Below are positions 35,306 to 47,537 of a DNA stretch of 64,000 nucleotides, in pieces. A model generated the notes under the pieces. That model did no database searches. It was given only the letters and a program-made list of their open reading frames with translations, and was not told the DNA's origin. The DNA lies in contig OY986975.1 in NCBI GenBank assembly GCA_963920575.1, positions 15,841,897 through 15,905,896 of the forward strand. Direction: 5' to 3'. A program made the position numbers and the translations under genes. Each line of letters begins with the position of its first letter. Position 1 is the stretch's first letter. Source of the stretch: Narthecium ossifragum. Taxonomy: Eukaryota > Streptophyta > Magnoliopsida > Dioscoreales > Nartheciaceae.

Positions 35306-36339
35306 AGCTTTTAGAGGGAGGCATCCATGGCATCTCTATCCATCCCTCAAAGTTCATCATCTCCTAAAGTGCTGGAATCTACTTTTTGATCTTTTTCTTC
35401 TTTGATCCTCCTCCACAAGGGCAGGTGATCAGCTTTCCCATGCTGGGAATGAGAGTCTCTACGTGCCCGGCCTACATTTCCTCTCTAATATCATTTTATG
35501 AAACAATTCTATGTTTTCAGGAGGTTTTATGACAGGGAAATTCTATACGCATCACATTTATTACTTAGTACTTCACAGTCATATACGTATGGTAATAGAC
35601 TATCGAACATAACATTATGTTAACATGTTCGGTAGTGGATTATCAAACAGGTTGTTGATTACATTTTTTTTTTTTCAGTATTCCACTACCGAACACAAAA
35701 AGATGAAATATGTTGTACTGAGTTAAAATACATTGTATATAGACGCCTAAGTCTAAGCTAAAGGGTTGCCACTTTTGAGAGGTAGTTATAGCCTATAGCT
35801 CAGGCCTTCCCCAAATGGAACCCGGCCAGACGCAGCCCTCTACTCTCTTGAGAGAATCATGTATATGGATAGGAAGGTGTATGTTGTGAGAGAATCATAT
35901 CTAGGGCTGGAGAGCACTAACCCTAAAGAAGAGGGGGGGAGAGGAGATTCTGTGTGTTTACGTCTTTTGTATGGAGGCAGACGTGGATATCGTACAATCT
36001 CGTTATCACTTGAAATATTCTGTTTTAAAACTTTCTAGTCGCATATATGTCTCTCTCTTTTTGGTCGGGGAAGAAAGGTGGTCATGGAGGAAGAGAGTTG
36101 GAAATGATCGTGCGGACTAGGTTGTCAAAATGGTCTTAGAGCCAACGAATGTGTTTGACGAGGAAGAGGCTGCTAAGGGTCTGTCCCTAGTAGCTCTCAT
36201 GGTATGTAATCTCTATGGTGGGGAACAGAGAGATTACATACTATGTCTCAAAGTGAATTATAGTTGAGCAACATAGTCAAAATAATCAAAATATTTAAAA
36301 TTAGGACGTGCAACGGCTTAACTCATTCGAACTCAATTC
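35306..36339. other. Upstream region of FT-like gene with hairpin
   Basis: GTTCGGTAGTGGA (35627-35639) and its exact inverse (35682-35694) enclose a T-rich loop, possibly a MITE tip. A short open stretch at 36131-36202 (plus; VLEPTNVFDEEEAAKGL) ends at a GT and may be an exon fragment of unknown origin. Nothing else recognised. Confidence 0.4.
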
Positions 36340-36560
36340 AAACAAAGGTGTTGAAGCTGTGGAAAAATGGACGATGGATGATGAGAAGTGGTGGGAAATG
36401 TGGATGATAAAAAAATGGGTGATGAAAGATGGACGATGAAAAGTGAAAGATGAGAAATGTGGATGATGAAAAATGTAAATGATAAGAAATAGATGATGAG
36501 AAATGAAAGATGAGAAATTGACAATGAGAAATAAAAAATGAGAAATTGACGATGGAAAAT
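36340..36560. repeat. Degenerate GATGAGAAATG tandem repeat
   Basis: Roughly 220 bp of diverged repeats of GATGAGAAATGAAAGATGAG-like units, in places with GGACGATG. The minus-strand open frames rich in SSF/HF are artefacts. Confidence 0.8.
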
Positions 36561-38874
36561 ATGAGTGATGAACTATGCTAGAACTACTTCTATGAGTGAT
36601 AAAACCACTCATATGAGCGATAGAACTACTCCTATGAATGAAAACTTCATTGCAGGAAATTTAAATAAAGAAAAGGCTTCATTACTAAAATTTAAAAGTA
36701 CATGAAGAAAAATAAAGCTAGATTGGAAATAAAGATAAAAAACAATATTGTAAATAAAAATAAAAGCTGATTTTGTTCTTGATTTCATGAGAGAGTACTT
36801 TTTTATTTTCCTCCTGTTTATAGTGCTCATGTTATAACTATTTTGAAACCGTCTAAATTGTTTTGGAACCGTTAGAACTGCTCTAAAACTATTAGAATTG
36901 AATATGAAACCATCAGAACTACATAACTGGTCGACATCTTCAGTTATTTATGAAACTACCATCAGATAGAGCATCTTATCTTCCACCGTAATAGCCTGGC
37001 CTAGGACCCTGTATTTGTAACTCTTGTAGATTTTAGCCTAAGGGCTTATCTCATAAAAAAAAAAACCACTTCTTACATGTGCCCGCATGGTTCCTACTCC
37101 AGTGCTCCTGATCAATCAAAATGTTTCACGGCACAAAAGGCCGAAAAAGTTTTATGAGGAAATTAAAAAAAAAACGCGACATCCATATCAAATGCAGCAT
37201 CTTTAATTAAAACGCGACAAAAAGATAGATTTTTTTGATGAAAAAGCTCAAGTTTTCACACATCACAAACACCACAAACTGAATAAAATTCCTTCAAAGA
37301 TACTTGAAAGGAAAATGATTTGCATCCCACCCTGCGAAAATGATTTGCATTAGGGTGTGACGCTGGATCACACCCACGTGGTGAGATGCAATCCAACCAG
37401 GTGGCAAAAGGGCATTAGGTGGGAGGGATAGGGGCATTTGGGGGGTTTAAAGGGTTTGAGAGGGTTGTTTTTGGAACTTTAGGTTTTGATGGTTTTGAAT
37501 GCCCATATATATGTGTATAATATATAAGTTATGCATTTATGCGTATATATGTGGGGTGTGTATATATATCTATCTGTGTACATAGTTTAATTTTATAAAT
37601 GTATTATATATAATATACATATGTTATATGTGTGTGCATGTTATATATATATGCATAAAGAAATATCATAAAAAGAGAGAAATGTTATGTATATGTGTGC
37701 ATGTTATATATGTATACATGTATAAATATATGCATAAAAAAGTATGTGAGAGAGAGAGAGAGAGAGGGAGAGTGCGTATCACCACTCTACTTGAAAAAGT
37801 GAATCCCACCTATGAAAAAATGAATCCATCCTACTGGCCTGGGTGAGACGCATATCACCACTCAAACGTGAAAAAGTGAATCCCACGAAGTAATATTTTT
37901 TAAGGTCTATATATATCTAACTGTAAAGAATGAGAATGTATGGACCTCCTCCTTAAAAAAAGAGGATATATTACCCACTTTTTTAATGAGTTGCACTAGT
38001 TATTACCCATTACCTGATTGTTTAATCATGAAATTGTCTCGAGAGGTGACTTCTAATTATTTTTTGGATAACATTTTGAAATTAAAAAAATCATTTGTAT
38101 CTTAGAAAAATTAGAAATCATTTGTAAAGTTTTCTCCCTTTGGCCTATCCTCCTGTCCCACTAACTCCCCCCTTATATAACTCCCTCCATGTAGGACTAT
38201 CACGTAGGACCATCCTATCACGCAAGACATAATCAGATGGTTAACCATAGCCATACTGCTTTTATAAGACAGATATAGAGGATGGGTATCCTCCTTACCA
38301 TGTAGGCATGTAGGTTGTTGAAAGAATAAAGCTAAAGCTGCTGCATATCCATTTGAGATAGGCATCTGATCTCTTCTTCTATTTGGACCTGACTGTTAAA
38401 GACAATACTCACGGCAATATATCATGCAACAACTACTGGCCGAAAGATACTTTCAAAATAGTAAAAGTGACCTAACTTTAGTCAAGTTGGTGCAAGAATT
38501 CCTCTCTTGTTAGGGTTCTATGCAAATTAGGTTGCAAGAAGTTCTGATCAGCTCATCCAAGCAATATATTTACAAGGACCTTTAACTGATTATAAACGGC
38601 GAATTTGAATCTATATGCCTGTGACATAATTGGGATATCAGCAAATTTGATCATTTGACTGGCGGATTTATGTTTCAGTTCAATTGCCAATTTTCTGAAA
38701 AGCTTAAGTGAAAAATACTGAACTTAATCACTTGTTTTTTTTTTTGATTGGTTATATTAACAGTTGCCTCGACCTATTGAGCTAAGTGGGCTATTGGGGG
38801 ATATTTGTGGCCTGTTGGCCCATTTTTGGATTCTCCATGTTTTGATATGTGCATCGAGAGAATTGGTCGATTAA
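36561..38874. other. AT-rich intergenic sequence with microsatellites
   Basis: No gene recognised. Holds TATATGTG/TATATA-rich sequence at 37505-37740 and a GA run at 37747-37775. GTGAATCCCACC-type phrases recur near 37800 and 37875. Confidence 0.6.
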
Positions 38875-39712
38875 GGGTGCGTTTGGCAAACATGAATCTG
38901 ATGAATTAGCTGAATGAGAAATCTGTGGAATTAGCTGAATGGGGAATGAGCTGAATCTGGTGATTCTGTGGATTTTGATTATGTTGTTTGGTTGGTCTGT
39001 ATGAGATGAGCTGAATCTGTTGATTCTGGCGTTTGACTTGTCTATTATGGATGAGCTGAATCTGCTAATTTTGTGGATTCTGGTGTTTGATTCATAAACC
39101 TCTGAATTGGAACCGAGTGAATTTTGACAGCATGTTAATAATAAAACTTTAAGTTTCATCAAATCAAGACATGTTTTTCATTATAATAATAACAATACCC
39201 ACGAGATATGATTGATCGAAATTATTGAAAATTTAGGTCAAATTAATTCTTTGAATGCATCTAATCATGTAAAATGATTGATCGAAATTATTAAAAATTC
39301 AGATATAATTTAAGTTATAATATATTAAATGATTTTATAAATTAAATTACATCAAATATTTGTTTTCAAAAATACTCAATATTGGTCTCATAACGAAGAT
39401 ATCGATGATATCTTTCCAATGAGACTAATTTCATAAAGTTTCAACATGTATATTTAAAGTTATGATAAATATAGTCATTTTAAATATAAAGGGTAAAATA
39501 GTCATTCAGAGGAGAATCTCAATTTTGGGATCCGCTGGGATGGACAGCAGCGTCCGCTCGACCGCGATTCCAAAATTTTGGAATCCGAAGCGGGTCGGAT
39601 TCCGCCGATTCCAAATGATAAAATGAGTCAAACAACTGAATGAGTTGAATTTGGAATCCGCTCATTCCTAATTCATCTAATCCATCTCATACCAGTGCAG
39701 CCAAACAGGCCC
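38875..39712. mobile_element. Tourist-like element, 838 bp
   Basis: Left end GGGTGCGTTTGGC; right end, inverted, GGGCCTGTTTGGCTGC. TAA precedes the left end and CAA follows the right, a one-base-decayed TWA duplication. Repeated GAGCTGAATCTG and ATTCTG words fill the left part and inverse-like AATCCGCTCATTC words the right part, so the ends can pair. No transposase. Confidence 0.75.
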
Positions 39713-39759
39713 CAAGTAGATGTTGGGATTTTGGACTAAACTAATTCGGTTTAAAATTT

Positions 39760-40200
39760 GAAAACCGAACCGAATCGAATTTATATAAAAACCGAACCGA
39801 ACTATATGTGTACTTATGTAGTATATAAAATAAAAATATGATTATTTTATTAAAAAATTCAGTTTTTCGGTTCTAACCGAAATTTATAATGAAAAATCGA
39901 ACCGAGCCGAAAAACCGAAATTTTTAAAGTTAGAAAACCGAATCAAATTGAAGGAACTGAAGAACCGAACCGAATGGATCGAAGTTGTTCGGTTCGGTTT
40001 GGTTTGGTTTTTCGATTCGGTTTGGTTTTTCGATTGCGGTTCGGTTTTGCTCACCCCTACCAACTGAAGAACCGAACCGAAATTTTTAAAGTTAGAAAAC
40101 CGAATCAAATTGAAGGAACTGAAGAACCGAACCGAATGGATCGAAGTTGTTCGGTTCAGTTTGGTTTTTCGATTGCGGTTCGGTTTTGCTCACCCCTACC
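39760..40200. repeat. ACCGAACCGAA-rich repeat, hAT-like end duplicated
   Basis: AT-rich and CGGTT-rich sequence in which a block containing GAAATTTTTAAAGTTAG occurs at about 39919 and 40079, a 160-bp duplication. Each copy ends with GCTCACCCCTAC; the reverse (GTAGGGGTGAGC) is a common hAT-type terminal sequence. No opposite end or 8-bp duplication was found. Confidence 0.6.
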
Positions 40201-40229
40201 AACTCGTGAGTGCCTGATTATGCTCGAGC

Positions 40230-42869
40230 ATTGGATGGTGTAGATTATTCTAATCAGTTTGGGTTCGTTTAATTGGCCCTGATGTAAGCATTTATAAAAG
40301 GAGATGATAGCTACGCTTTTCTGTGTGCTCCGAGCCATACGTGCTTGTGACGACTAGGGTTTGGTGAGAGTCCAAGAAGCATGAGAGAGAAAGCTTATTG
40401 AGAGCCTAGAGAGATGTACATCCTCTCTAGCAACCTATGCGATCCTTTGTATTCCTTTTCTAGTGGACCTTCTTCCTCCGCAGCCCGTGGTACTTCCTTC
40501 CAGTTGTTGTTGGGAGCTTTTTCACATAAATCATTGACTCCATTATTTTCTTTGTTCTTAGGCCATCCGCATCAACTTCCTTATTTGACTTGCTCTCAAA
40601 TATGAGTTAACTTGTACTCCCAAGTTCATGAGTTGTCAAAGTTAAACAAGGGTGAGTCCCATGATCATTTGCCATAGGGAGCAGATGGAATCCAAAACAT
40701 GGAACTTTTAAATGCAAAATAGAAATATGAACAAAAGGGAAAACAATAAAGAAGTTATTTTGGGGTTATTTGAAAAAAAAAAATTTTGTAAAGTTTTAAG
40801 CATAAATAAAGTAGATAAAGGTGGGATAGGAAGTGGAGGAAGGTGTAGACTCAAGTCTCCTTATCTTTCAAATCAACCATACAAATTGGATTGTCTAACA
40901 CTTCACTAAGTTAGGATTCTTGTCATTGAACCCTAAGTAGGTAAATACGACATTCAAAACACGTGTAGACGCACAAAGGTAAAGGCCAATGGTTTGTCAA
41001 AACTCATTCCTAGGCCTGAAAAAACCAAGAGTCACTAGCCATAAGCAATAATGTCATTAAGGAGGTTTTATACCCCTAACTACTCGATGGGCTAACCTCA
41101 AGGTAGGCCAAAAGAAAGGCTAAGGGGATTTATACCCTTAGAACTCAAGGCCTTTAGGTAACCTTAACTTAAGCCTTGCTAAAAAGAGAGGAATTTATAC
41201 CTCTAATTCTAGACAAGATATTAAGATCAACCTAAATGAAAATAGATCAAGGATGTAGAGGGATTTATACCTCTAATCATTTGAGTCTAACAAGTCTAGC
41301 ATGCATCTCAAAGAAAATAGATGGGTCTATACCTCTAAAAGCAAAGAGAAGCTAGAGGAATAGAAAATGAAACAAGTATTGAAATCAAACCATACTTTTC
41401 ATTTGAATCAAACCAAATCCAAAAGTAATCTGATAGAAAGATAGATCGAGATGAGATCTATAAGACTTTAGTTATACATAATATCAAATTTACAAAGAAG
41501 TGGAGGAAAATCAAAGAAAATACCAAGGAAAGTTCAAAACCCTAAAGCCTCTTCTTCTCCTCTTTTCTCTCCCAAAAGTCTCTCCTCCTAGCCGGCCCCA
41601 AGTGCCTATTTATAGACTTGAAGCATAGGATCCATTAAGAGACTTAATAGGTTAATAGGATAGTATATTGAAATTTCGGATCAAATAAGCTATTTCTAGC
41701 AAAGTTGTAGAGCTCTTTTAGACCTTTCCAATAGTACCTTACACTAGAAATTCACATAAAACCAGCAAGAGTTGACTCATTTACTACAGCTATGCTTCAA
41801 TCTGAACTTCAGAGGGCATTTTTTATATGTAAACTTCATTTTTTTGAGAATGGTTATTCATGCAAAGTTGTAGGGCTCTGAATCATCTTTCCAATGGTAC
41901 CTTGGATTAGAAATTCCGATAAAAACAGTAAGAGTTATGGTCCATTTACTTCAGTTCTGAAATACTTCATAAGCACTTAGAAATCTTCAAACTCAATTTT
42001 GGATGTGAACATAACCTCAAACGAGACAAGTCCCTAAAATAGAAGTTGTAGAACATTTTATAAGATTTTCAAAAATACCAATAACATCAAATTCTGATAA
42101 AAATTGAGAAAGCTAAACCCTGATTACTTCAGCCCTGAAAAAAATACGAAAACAGTTAAAAATTCAGCAATGTTTCGGTTCTCGTTTGGCGTGGCAAATT
42201 TTGACTTGAACACAATTTGATCAAACCAAATATGTGAGCTTTAAATATACAATGAAATACACATGTTCAAGTATTCAAACACATTTTTTGGACTTATATG
42301 CTAGCATTTATACACTGTCAAAGATCGCATATCATTCACTTAAGAATACAGAAAATGAAAGTGGCTTTGAGTGTCATATTTAATCCTTGACCTTGTAAGC
42401 ACAAATAGCTCTTCCAACATCTCAAATATGGTGTGATACACATGCCCAGGCATTAAAATCGACAAATAAAACAATCCTACTCAAAGTTCTACCTATTCAC
42501 AAATCGTAATTTCAGTTCAAAATTCAACTCCGTCTACGACATTTGTTCTTGAGAGTACGAAAAATCCATAAACATGTCAATCACACCGAATTAACACCAA
42601 TATCATACTAAGAGTGTAAATGGTCCAAATTCATGAAATTCATCATAGATGTGGATGGATAACACAAATTAAGCACGATTTGGATATGAAAATCAATCAA
42701 TTGATTGCAATATAAGCCTCCAATCACTATCCATCCTCCCTAAAATATTACAATATATATTACTTCCCTATTTACAATACTCTACATCAGCTTTCGTAAG
42801 TCATTCCTTACATTATTAAAATACTCATTCCCCCATCTTCTTTTCATATTCTATTGTTCATTTATTATT
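40230..42869. other. LTR-like retrotransposon sequence, no coding domains
   Basis: Positions 40230-40620 look like LTR sequence on the plus strand (TATAAAAGG near 40296, CT-rich leader). Positions 40900-42400, read on the minus strand, have TATAAATAGGCACTTGG (about 41617), a pyrimidine/purine-rich leader and repeated AAAGTTGTAGAGCTC words, as in long plant LTRs. Ends and target duplications could not be fixed. Confidence 0.4.
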
Positions 42870-42960
42870 GGGCAAATAACACTTTACTACCCTGTAATTT
42901 TAGAAATGTTAAGTTTGGACCCTATGTTTTAAAACCGTTCAAAATGAACCCTACATTACC
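42870..42960 (+). mobile_element. Lone MULE-like terminal sequence
   Basis: GGGCAAATAACACTTTACTA followed by CCCTGTAATTTTAG is close in style to the ends of the 9256-10665 element and to common plant MULE ends. No inverted partner was found downstream, so this is probably a truncated copy. Confidence 0.35.
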
Positions 42961-44897
42961 AAAACTGAAGAAAATAAAGCCCCTAGAATAACCTAAACTT
43001 GCTTCTATGACAACAGTGATATCACTCAACACATAGGCAAGGCTGTCAAGTGATAAGCTTCTAACAAACAAAGTATCAAACACTTGAAAGGCAGATAAGC
43101 AAGGTAGTGCTATCACAAAGTAACAAGTAGAGAGGAAGAAGAAATTAAACATAATCACTAACAAAAAAGGTTTTTAACGTGGAAAACCCCAGCTGGGAAA
43201 AAAACCATATGTCCTCTATCGGAGACCACCCAAACCAAGCATTAGATTTTCATCTTAACAGTTGTACAACTAACACCTTTCCAAGATGACTCCTCATCAA
43301 CCAGGTTGTTAGCGATTGAGCTCGACTCCTCGACTCAGTATTAACTAAGACAAATTAGAAAAGCTTGATCTTCAACTCTACTCAAAGTTGAGATAGATAG
43401 AGGACTCCTCCTCTCTTCTTGAAGCTCCTTGGAATCCACCAAGGATGAAGGATTCCACCTTCGATATGACTTGGACTCCTCCAAGTAACCAAGTAACTAA
43501 AGAACTCTTTCTTTAGATAACACCCCTTGAAAGCTTCAAGGGTGAAGAACTCTCTTTGATAAAATGGCAGCTATGAAGAAGCTAGGATTTCAGCTCACTT
43601 GATAAGGTTGCTCCTCACTTTCTTTTGGCCGGAGTTCTTATTTTCTCTCAGCTTCTCTTCTCCTCTTTTAAATCCAAAAGCTTCAGCTCCAACTTGTCCG
43701 GCTGGTCTTTTTCATCAGATCTGAGCAAAAGCTCTGTTGCCAGGCTTTCTTATCTTGAGCAGACAACTTAGACAAAAATTGTCACTCAGCTATTGAGTAG
43801 ACTGCTAGACCACCCAGCTATTTTGCAGCATCTATCACTCATGGGCAGCTGGTCTTGATATATAACCCCAGCCATATTGTAGACAGTTGCTCAGCTTTCT
43901 TCTCTGCTTTCCTTCAACTCAATATATAAGACCTCAGCTTCTTTCCTTTACTCCACCAGCTGGCCTTCCCTTTCTACTCTGAGAAACAAAGACTGGCTTA
44001 ACTTGAGGTAGCCACGCAGTCATGCTTAGATCCATCAGTTATTGTCTTGCTTCCAAGCTCTTCTGTAGCTTTTAGTTCCTTCTCATATCTTGATTCTTGA
44101 ACCATGCAAGGATGCAATACTTCCTTGACTGAGCTCCAACATTTCCTATTTCAGCTTGACTTGGATGTTGAGCTTGAAGGGAAAAGAAAACAGAGCATCT
44201 TTTTGAGCGAGCTCCATCTGTCAGCTGCATTGCTGTCTAGTCAAACTTTAAAAGCTTGGTTCTTGTGCTTTTGGGGAAGAAGGTAGCAGAGCCTCCTTCT
44301 ATGTCAGCTCTCACAGTCTATTACTTCTTTTGATCCACAAGCTACTGGTCTTCCAGCTTCCTCATGCCAACTTCAAGTATTTCTGCAATCTTGACTGCCG
44401 GACATCTATATGCTTATGCACACTTTGGCTATTGCTATTACAATGAATGTGTCCTAGTTACACACTAATGCACTAATCAAATTTTGATCACAAATTGTCA
44501 ATTACATAACTTACAATTCATTCGATTTACCACCATAGATCCAATGACATTAAGTTAGTAGACGGTAAACCGGCTCATGCTTTGCACGTGACCACTCTGA
44601 TGACTAATCATGATTGTTAATCTCCACTATTTATGGTGAACGGTCAGGATGGGTCCACTTCATCCCTGCATAAATATCTCTCTCGTTCTCTCACGTCACG
44701 ATCCCAATGATCCCGAGGAGCTCCCTCGCCGGCTCACCTCGCAGCCTCGAGACCTTGCCGAAGATCCCAACTATGCCCAGCTCCAACGTCGCTGCCCTCT
44801 CTCTCTTCCACTCGTAGGAGCGGTAGGGGGTAAAGCCCCATGGATCGGAGCCGCTCGAGCACGACGGAGGAGCTAGAGCGTTGTAGCATAGGCGGTC
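42961..44897. other. Unclassified repeat-like sequence
   Basis: Includes GTGGAAAACCCCAGCTGGG (about 43180), a phrase of the kind found in plant LTR elements, and CT-rich stretches with many AGCTT/CAGCT words (43380-44350). Positions 44640-44897 are GC-richer and open in several frames. No domain recognised. Confidence 0.4.
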
Positions 44898-47522
44898 TGT
44901 GAGGACTCGTACCTCCAACCTGGTCCGACCGCGTTAGGTCGAGGGTCTGGGTTTGTGGTTTGGCTCGGTTGGCCTGGGGATGCGATCGGTTGATCGCATC
45001 GCTGCTTTTGACCCCAGTGGCATTTTGGTAAATATGCTCTCTGGTGGTCAGTTTCACACCCGCGTTGCACACATGGCCTTTGATTGATGTATGTGTTTGA
45101 TTAAAACCTTTAGGGTGCGTCCGATCGAAAGATCGGAGCTCGATCGGGAGAGATCGAATCGGACGGCTGTGATGGATTCCAGCTTTCTATTTAAGCCTTT
45201 CTTTCTCCTTCTTTCCTTCTTTTCTTCTTCTCCTGCATTCTTTCTTCTCTCTCTCTCTCCTGCGGCCGGCTGTGCTAGGGCATTCGGAGGCGTGGCTTTG
45301 AGGAGCGGATTCCGGCGATCGGAGTTGGGGGATGCGTGGAGGAGCTGCCCTGCTTCATCAAGTAGGTGTTTCTACCTCGATCTTTGGATCAGGTTCTCCT
45401 AGGATAGGTTTATTGTATTTTCGCTGTAGGAGTACTTATTAGAATGCTGTGTAGTTCTTTGTGCATGTGTTATAGATGCTTTGAAGTATTCCTACCTCGC
45501 GATTTCCGTATTCTAACGGCTGGTTTTCCGTATTATCGCCATTTCGTCGGTTTTCGCCATTTTGACCTAGATAGGAGATTTATCCGTCAAAAATATGATT
45601 TCTTTGCACCGTTGGTTTTCCCATCATCCTTTATGCATGCTTGCAAAGTTTCAATGATTTACAACTTGATTTGATCCTTGAAATCCAAGAAATTGGATTT
45701 TCGGCACTGTTCTGATGAACTAAGGCCCGACGGTCGATCGGTGGATCAACCATCAAGTGTTGATTCGCGTTTTCTGGGCCTGACGGTCGACTGTCGGATC
45801 GACCGTCGGATCGACCGTCGCATCGACCGTCAGGCTCTGTCGGGATTTTGGCCTCCCACGGTCGATGGGTCGATCGACCATGGGTCTTCTCTCTTTTCAT
45901 CCCACCTCACGGTCGACCGTCGGATCGACCGTCGCATCGTCCGTGAGGCTCTGTCTCGTTTGGGGCTCCCCACGGTCGATGGGCGGATCGACCGTCGCCA
46001 TGTGGTTTTCCTAGTTTTGGCCTCACGGTCGATCGGTGGATCGACCGTGACATCGTCCGTGGCCTCACGGTCGATCGGTGGATCGACCGTGACATCGTCC
46101 GTGGGCCCTTGAACATGATTTTCTGGCTTTTCTTAAGTGGCTTTCAATCGGGATTGATCTTCAAACATGTTGGGAAGTTTTCAAGTGGATTTTGTAGAGT
46201 TTTCAAAGGATTTCTACCGGGTTTGAGGATCGATTCGAGTAGTTCCCTTTTTGAACAAATCTAAGGTTTTTGATTGCATTTAATACTTAGCTGAATGGTA
46301 GTTAAATGCTAAATTGCTTTGCTTAGCCATTAGCTAGCTATGAGTGCTAGCTAATGTGGAATTGTGGAACCTTAGCCTCTTGCCGGCAAGTGCTGAGGGC
46401 TATTGTATAATTGTGGCCAGTTACCTGCGAGGTAACTGTGGAACCTTAGTCTGTCAGGTGCAAGAGAGCACTGAAGACTATTGTATATCTGTGCTCGATG
46501 CTTGGCTCAGTATGTTTGTTTGGTTAGCGTGATATTCTGTATTCGAGGCCTTTGCTATGCTTACCCTTTGGCTAGCTGTAAGCTTTGCCTAGCCTTGTAT
46601 GATTAGTGACATGTTGTTGCATGCTTATATCTTGTTATCTGTGCCTGAGCATTGCATGCATCTTGTTTGCATTAGAGGCATCTGAGGTTAGGCGGGCGAT
46701 GGGTTGATCGCCGATCCGAGGCTCTCGGGTAGCTCGGATCTAGCCATTAGGACCGCGGCTGAGTAGTCAGGATTAGGGTGATGGTTGATCAGAATCTTTT
46801 GTGATTGAGGATGCACGCTAGTTGACTCTGATCAGTGCTTGAGGTTTAGAGGTCGTGTTGGTCTCCCAAGGCCAAGTGCTAAGGATGCAATCGATGTGTT
46901 CCCGACGTGGTCCCCAGACAGTGGTATCCCTGCTGGGTAAGGATAATCCTGCATGGTACTGTTCCCCTATTAGTGCTTAGGGTGATCTTGGTAACTTGGA
47001 CAAGAGAGAGGTTCATGACAGGAGCCCTTGGGACATCGATAGGGTTATGGGACCCGTGGCATCCGTTAGGCTTGAGCGGGAAGACAACACTGTTGTTGTT
47101 TTCCTCCCTTCAGTGTGCCGTAGATTAGAACCCTACTGAGCTTATCGCTCACTCCTACCCGGGCTGCGTTTGCAGGTGCAGGCGCCAGTTCTTCTTCAGT
47201 AGAGCCGGCGGATCAGCTTTGGTGGCGCGACTACATTCAGAGGTGCTTGAGGTTGCTGGAGGATTGATTGTTGTACTTTTGGCAGATTTTGTAAATCATG
47301 TACATTTCAAGGGCTTTGAGATTAATGTATAATATTCTTTTATTGGAAGATCTTGTAATAGTACAACTGATGTTATATGAATTGAATATCTGTTTACCTC
47401 TGGATTGTAAATTGTTTAAGTTTTTCTATAATTCCGCTTTGTATCGCGCCACTTGGAGATGAATAGTATAGGTTTCCCCTCACGCCTCGTCCTGGATGGG
47501 TTTTCTGGGTCGGGGTGTGACA
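44898..47522 (+). repeat. 5' LTR of the chromovirus-like element
   Basis: Begins TGTGAGGACTCG and ends GGGGTGTGACA; 2,625 bp. Contains a TATTTAAG promoter-like word at about 45186, a CT-rich leader and the GGTCGATC inverted tandem array at 45728-46105. Differs from the 3' LTR by scattered substitutions and a few short indels. Confidence 0.95.
45728..46105. repeat. GGTCGATC/GATCGACC inverted tandem array in 5' LTR
   Basis: Short words CGGTCGATCGGTGGATCGACCG and relatives alternate in both orientations, so the stretch is self-complementary at many scales. Homologous arrays of different copy number occur at 52769-53123 and 55519-55849. Frames across it (RRIDRRID) are artefacts. Confidence 0.9.
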
Positions 47523-47525
47523 ACT

Positions 47526-47537
47526 TGGTATCAGAGC
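47526..47537 (+). promoter_or_regulatory. Primer-binding site, initiator tRNA-Met
   Basis: TGGTATCAGAGC, complementary to the 3' end of plant initiator methionine tRNA, three bases after the 5' LTR. It primes minus-strand DNA synthesis. Confidence 0.9.

Noticed and set aside
45678..46112. 144-codon frame of DRRID repeats as a protein
   Set aside because: It is the GGTCGATC array of the LTR; the same frames appear in the other LTR copies.
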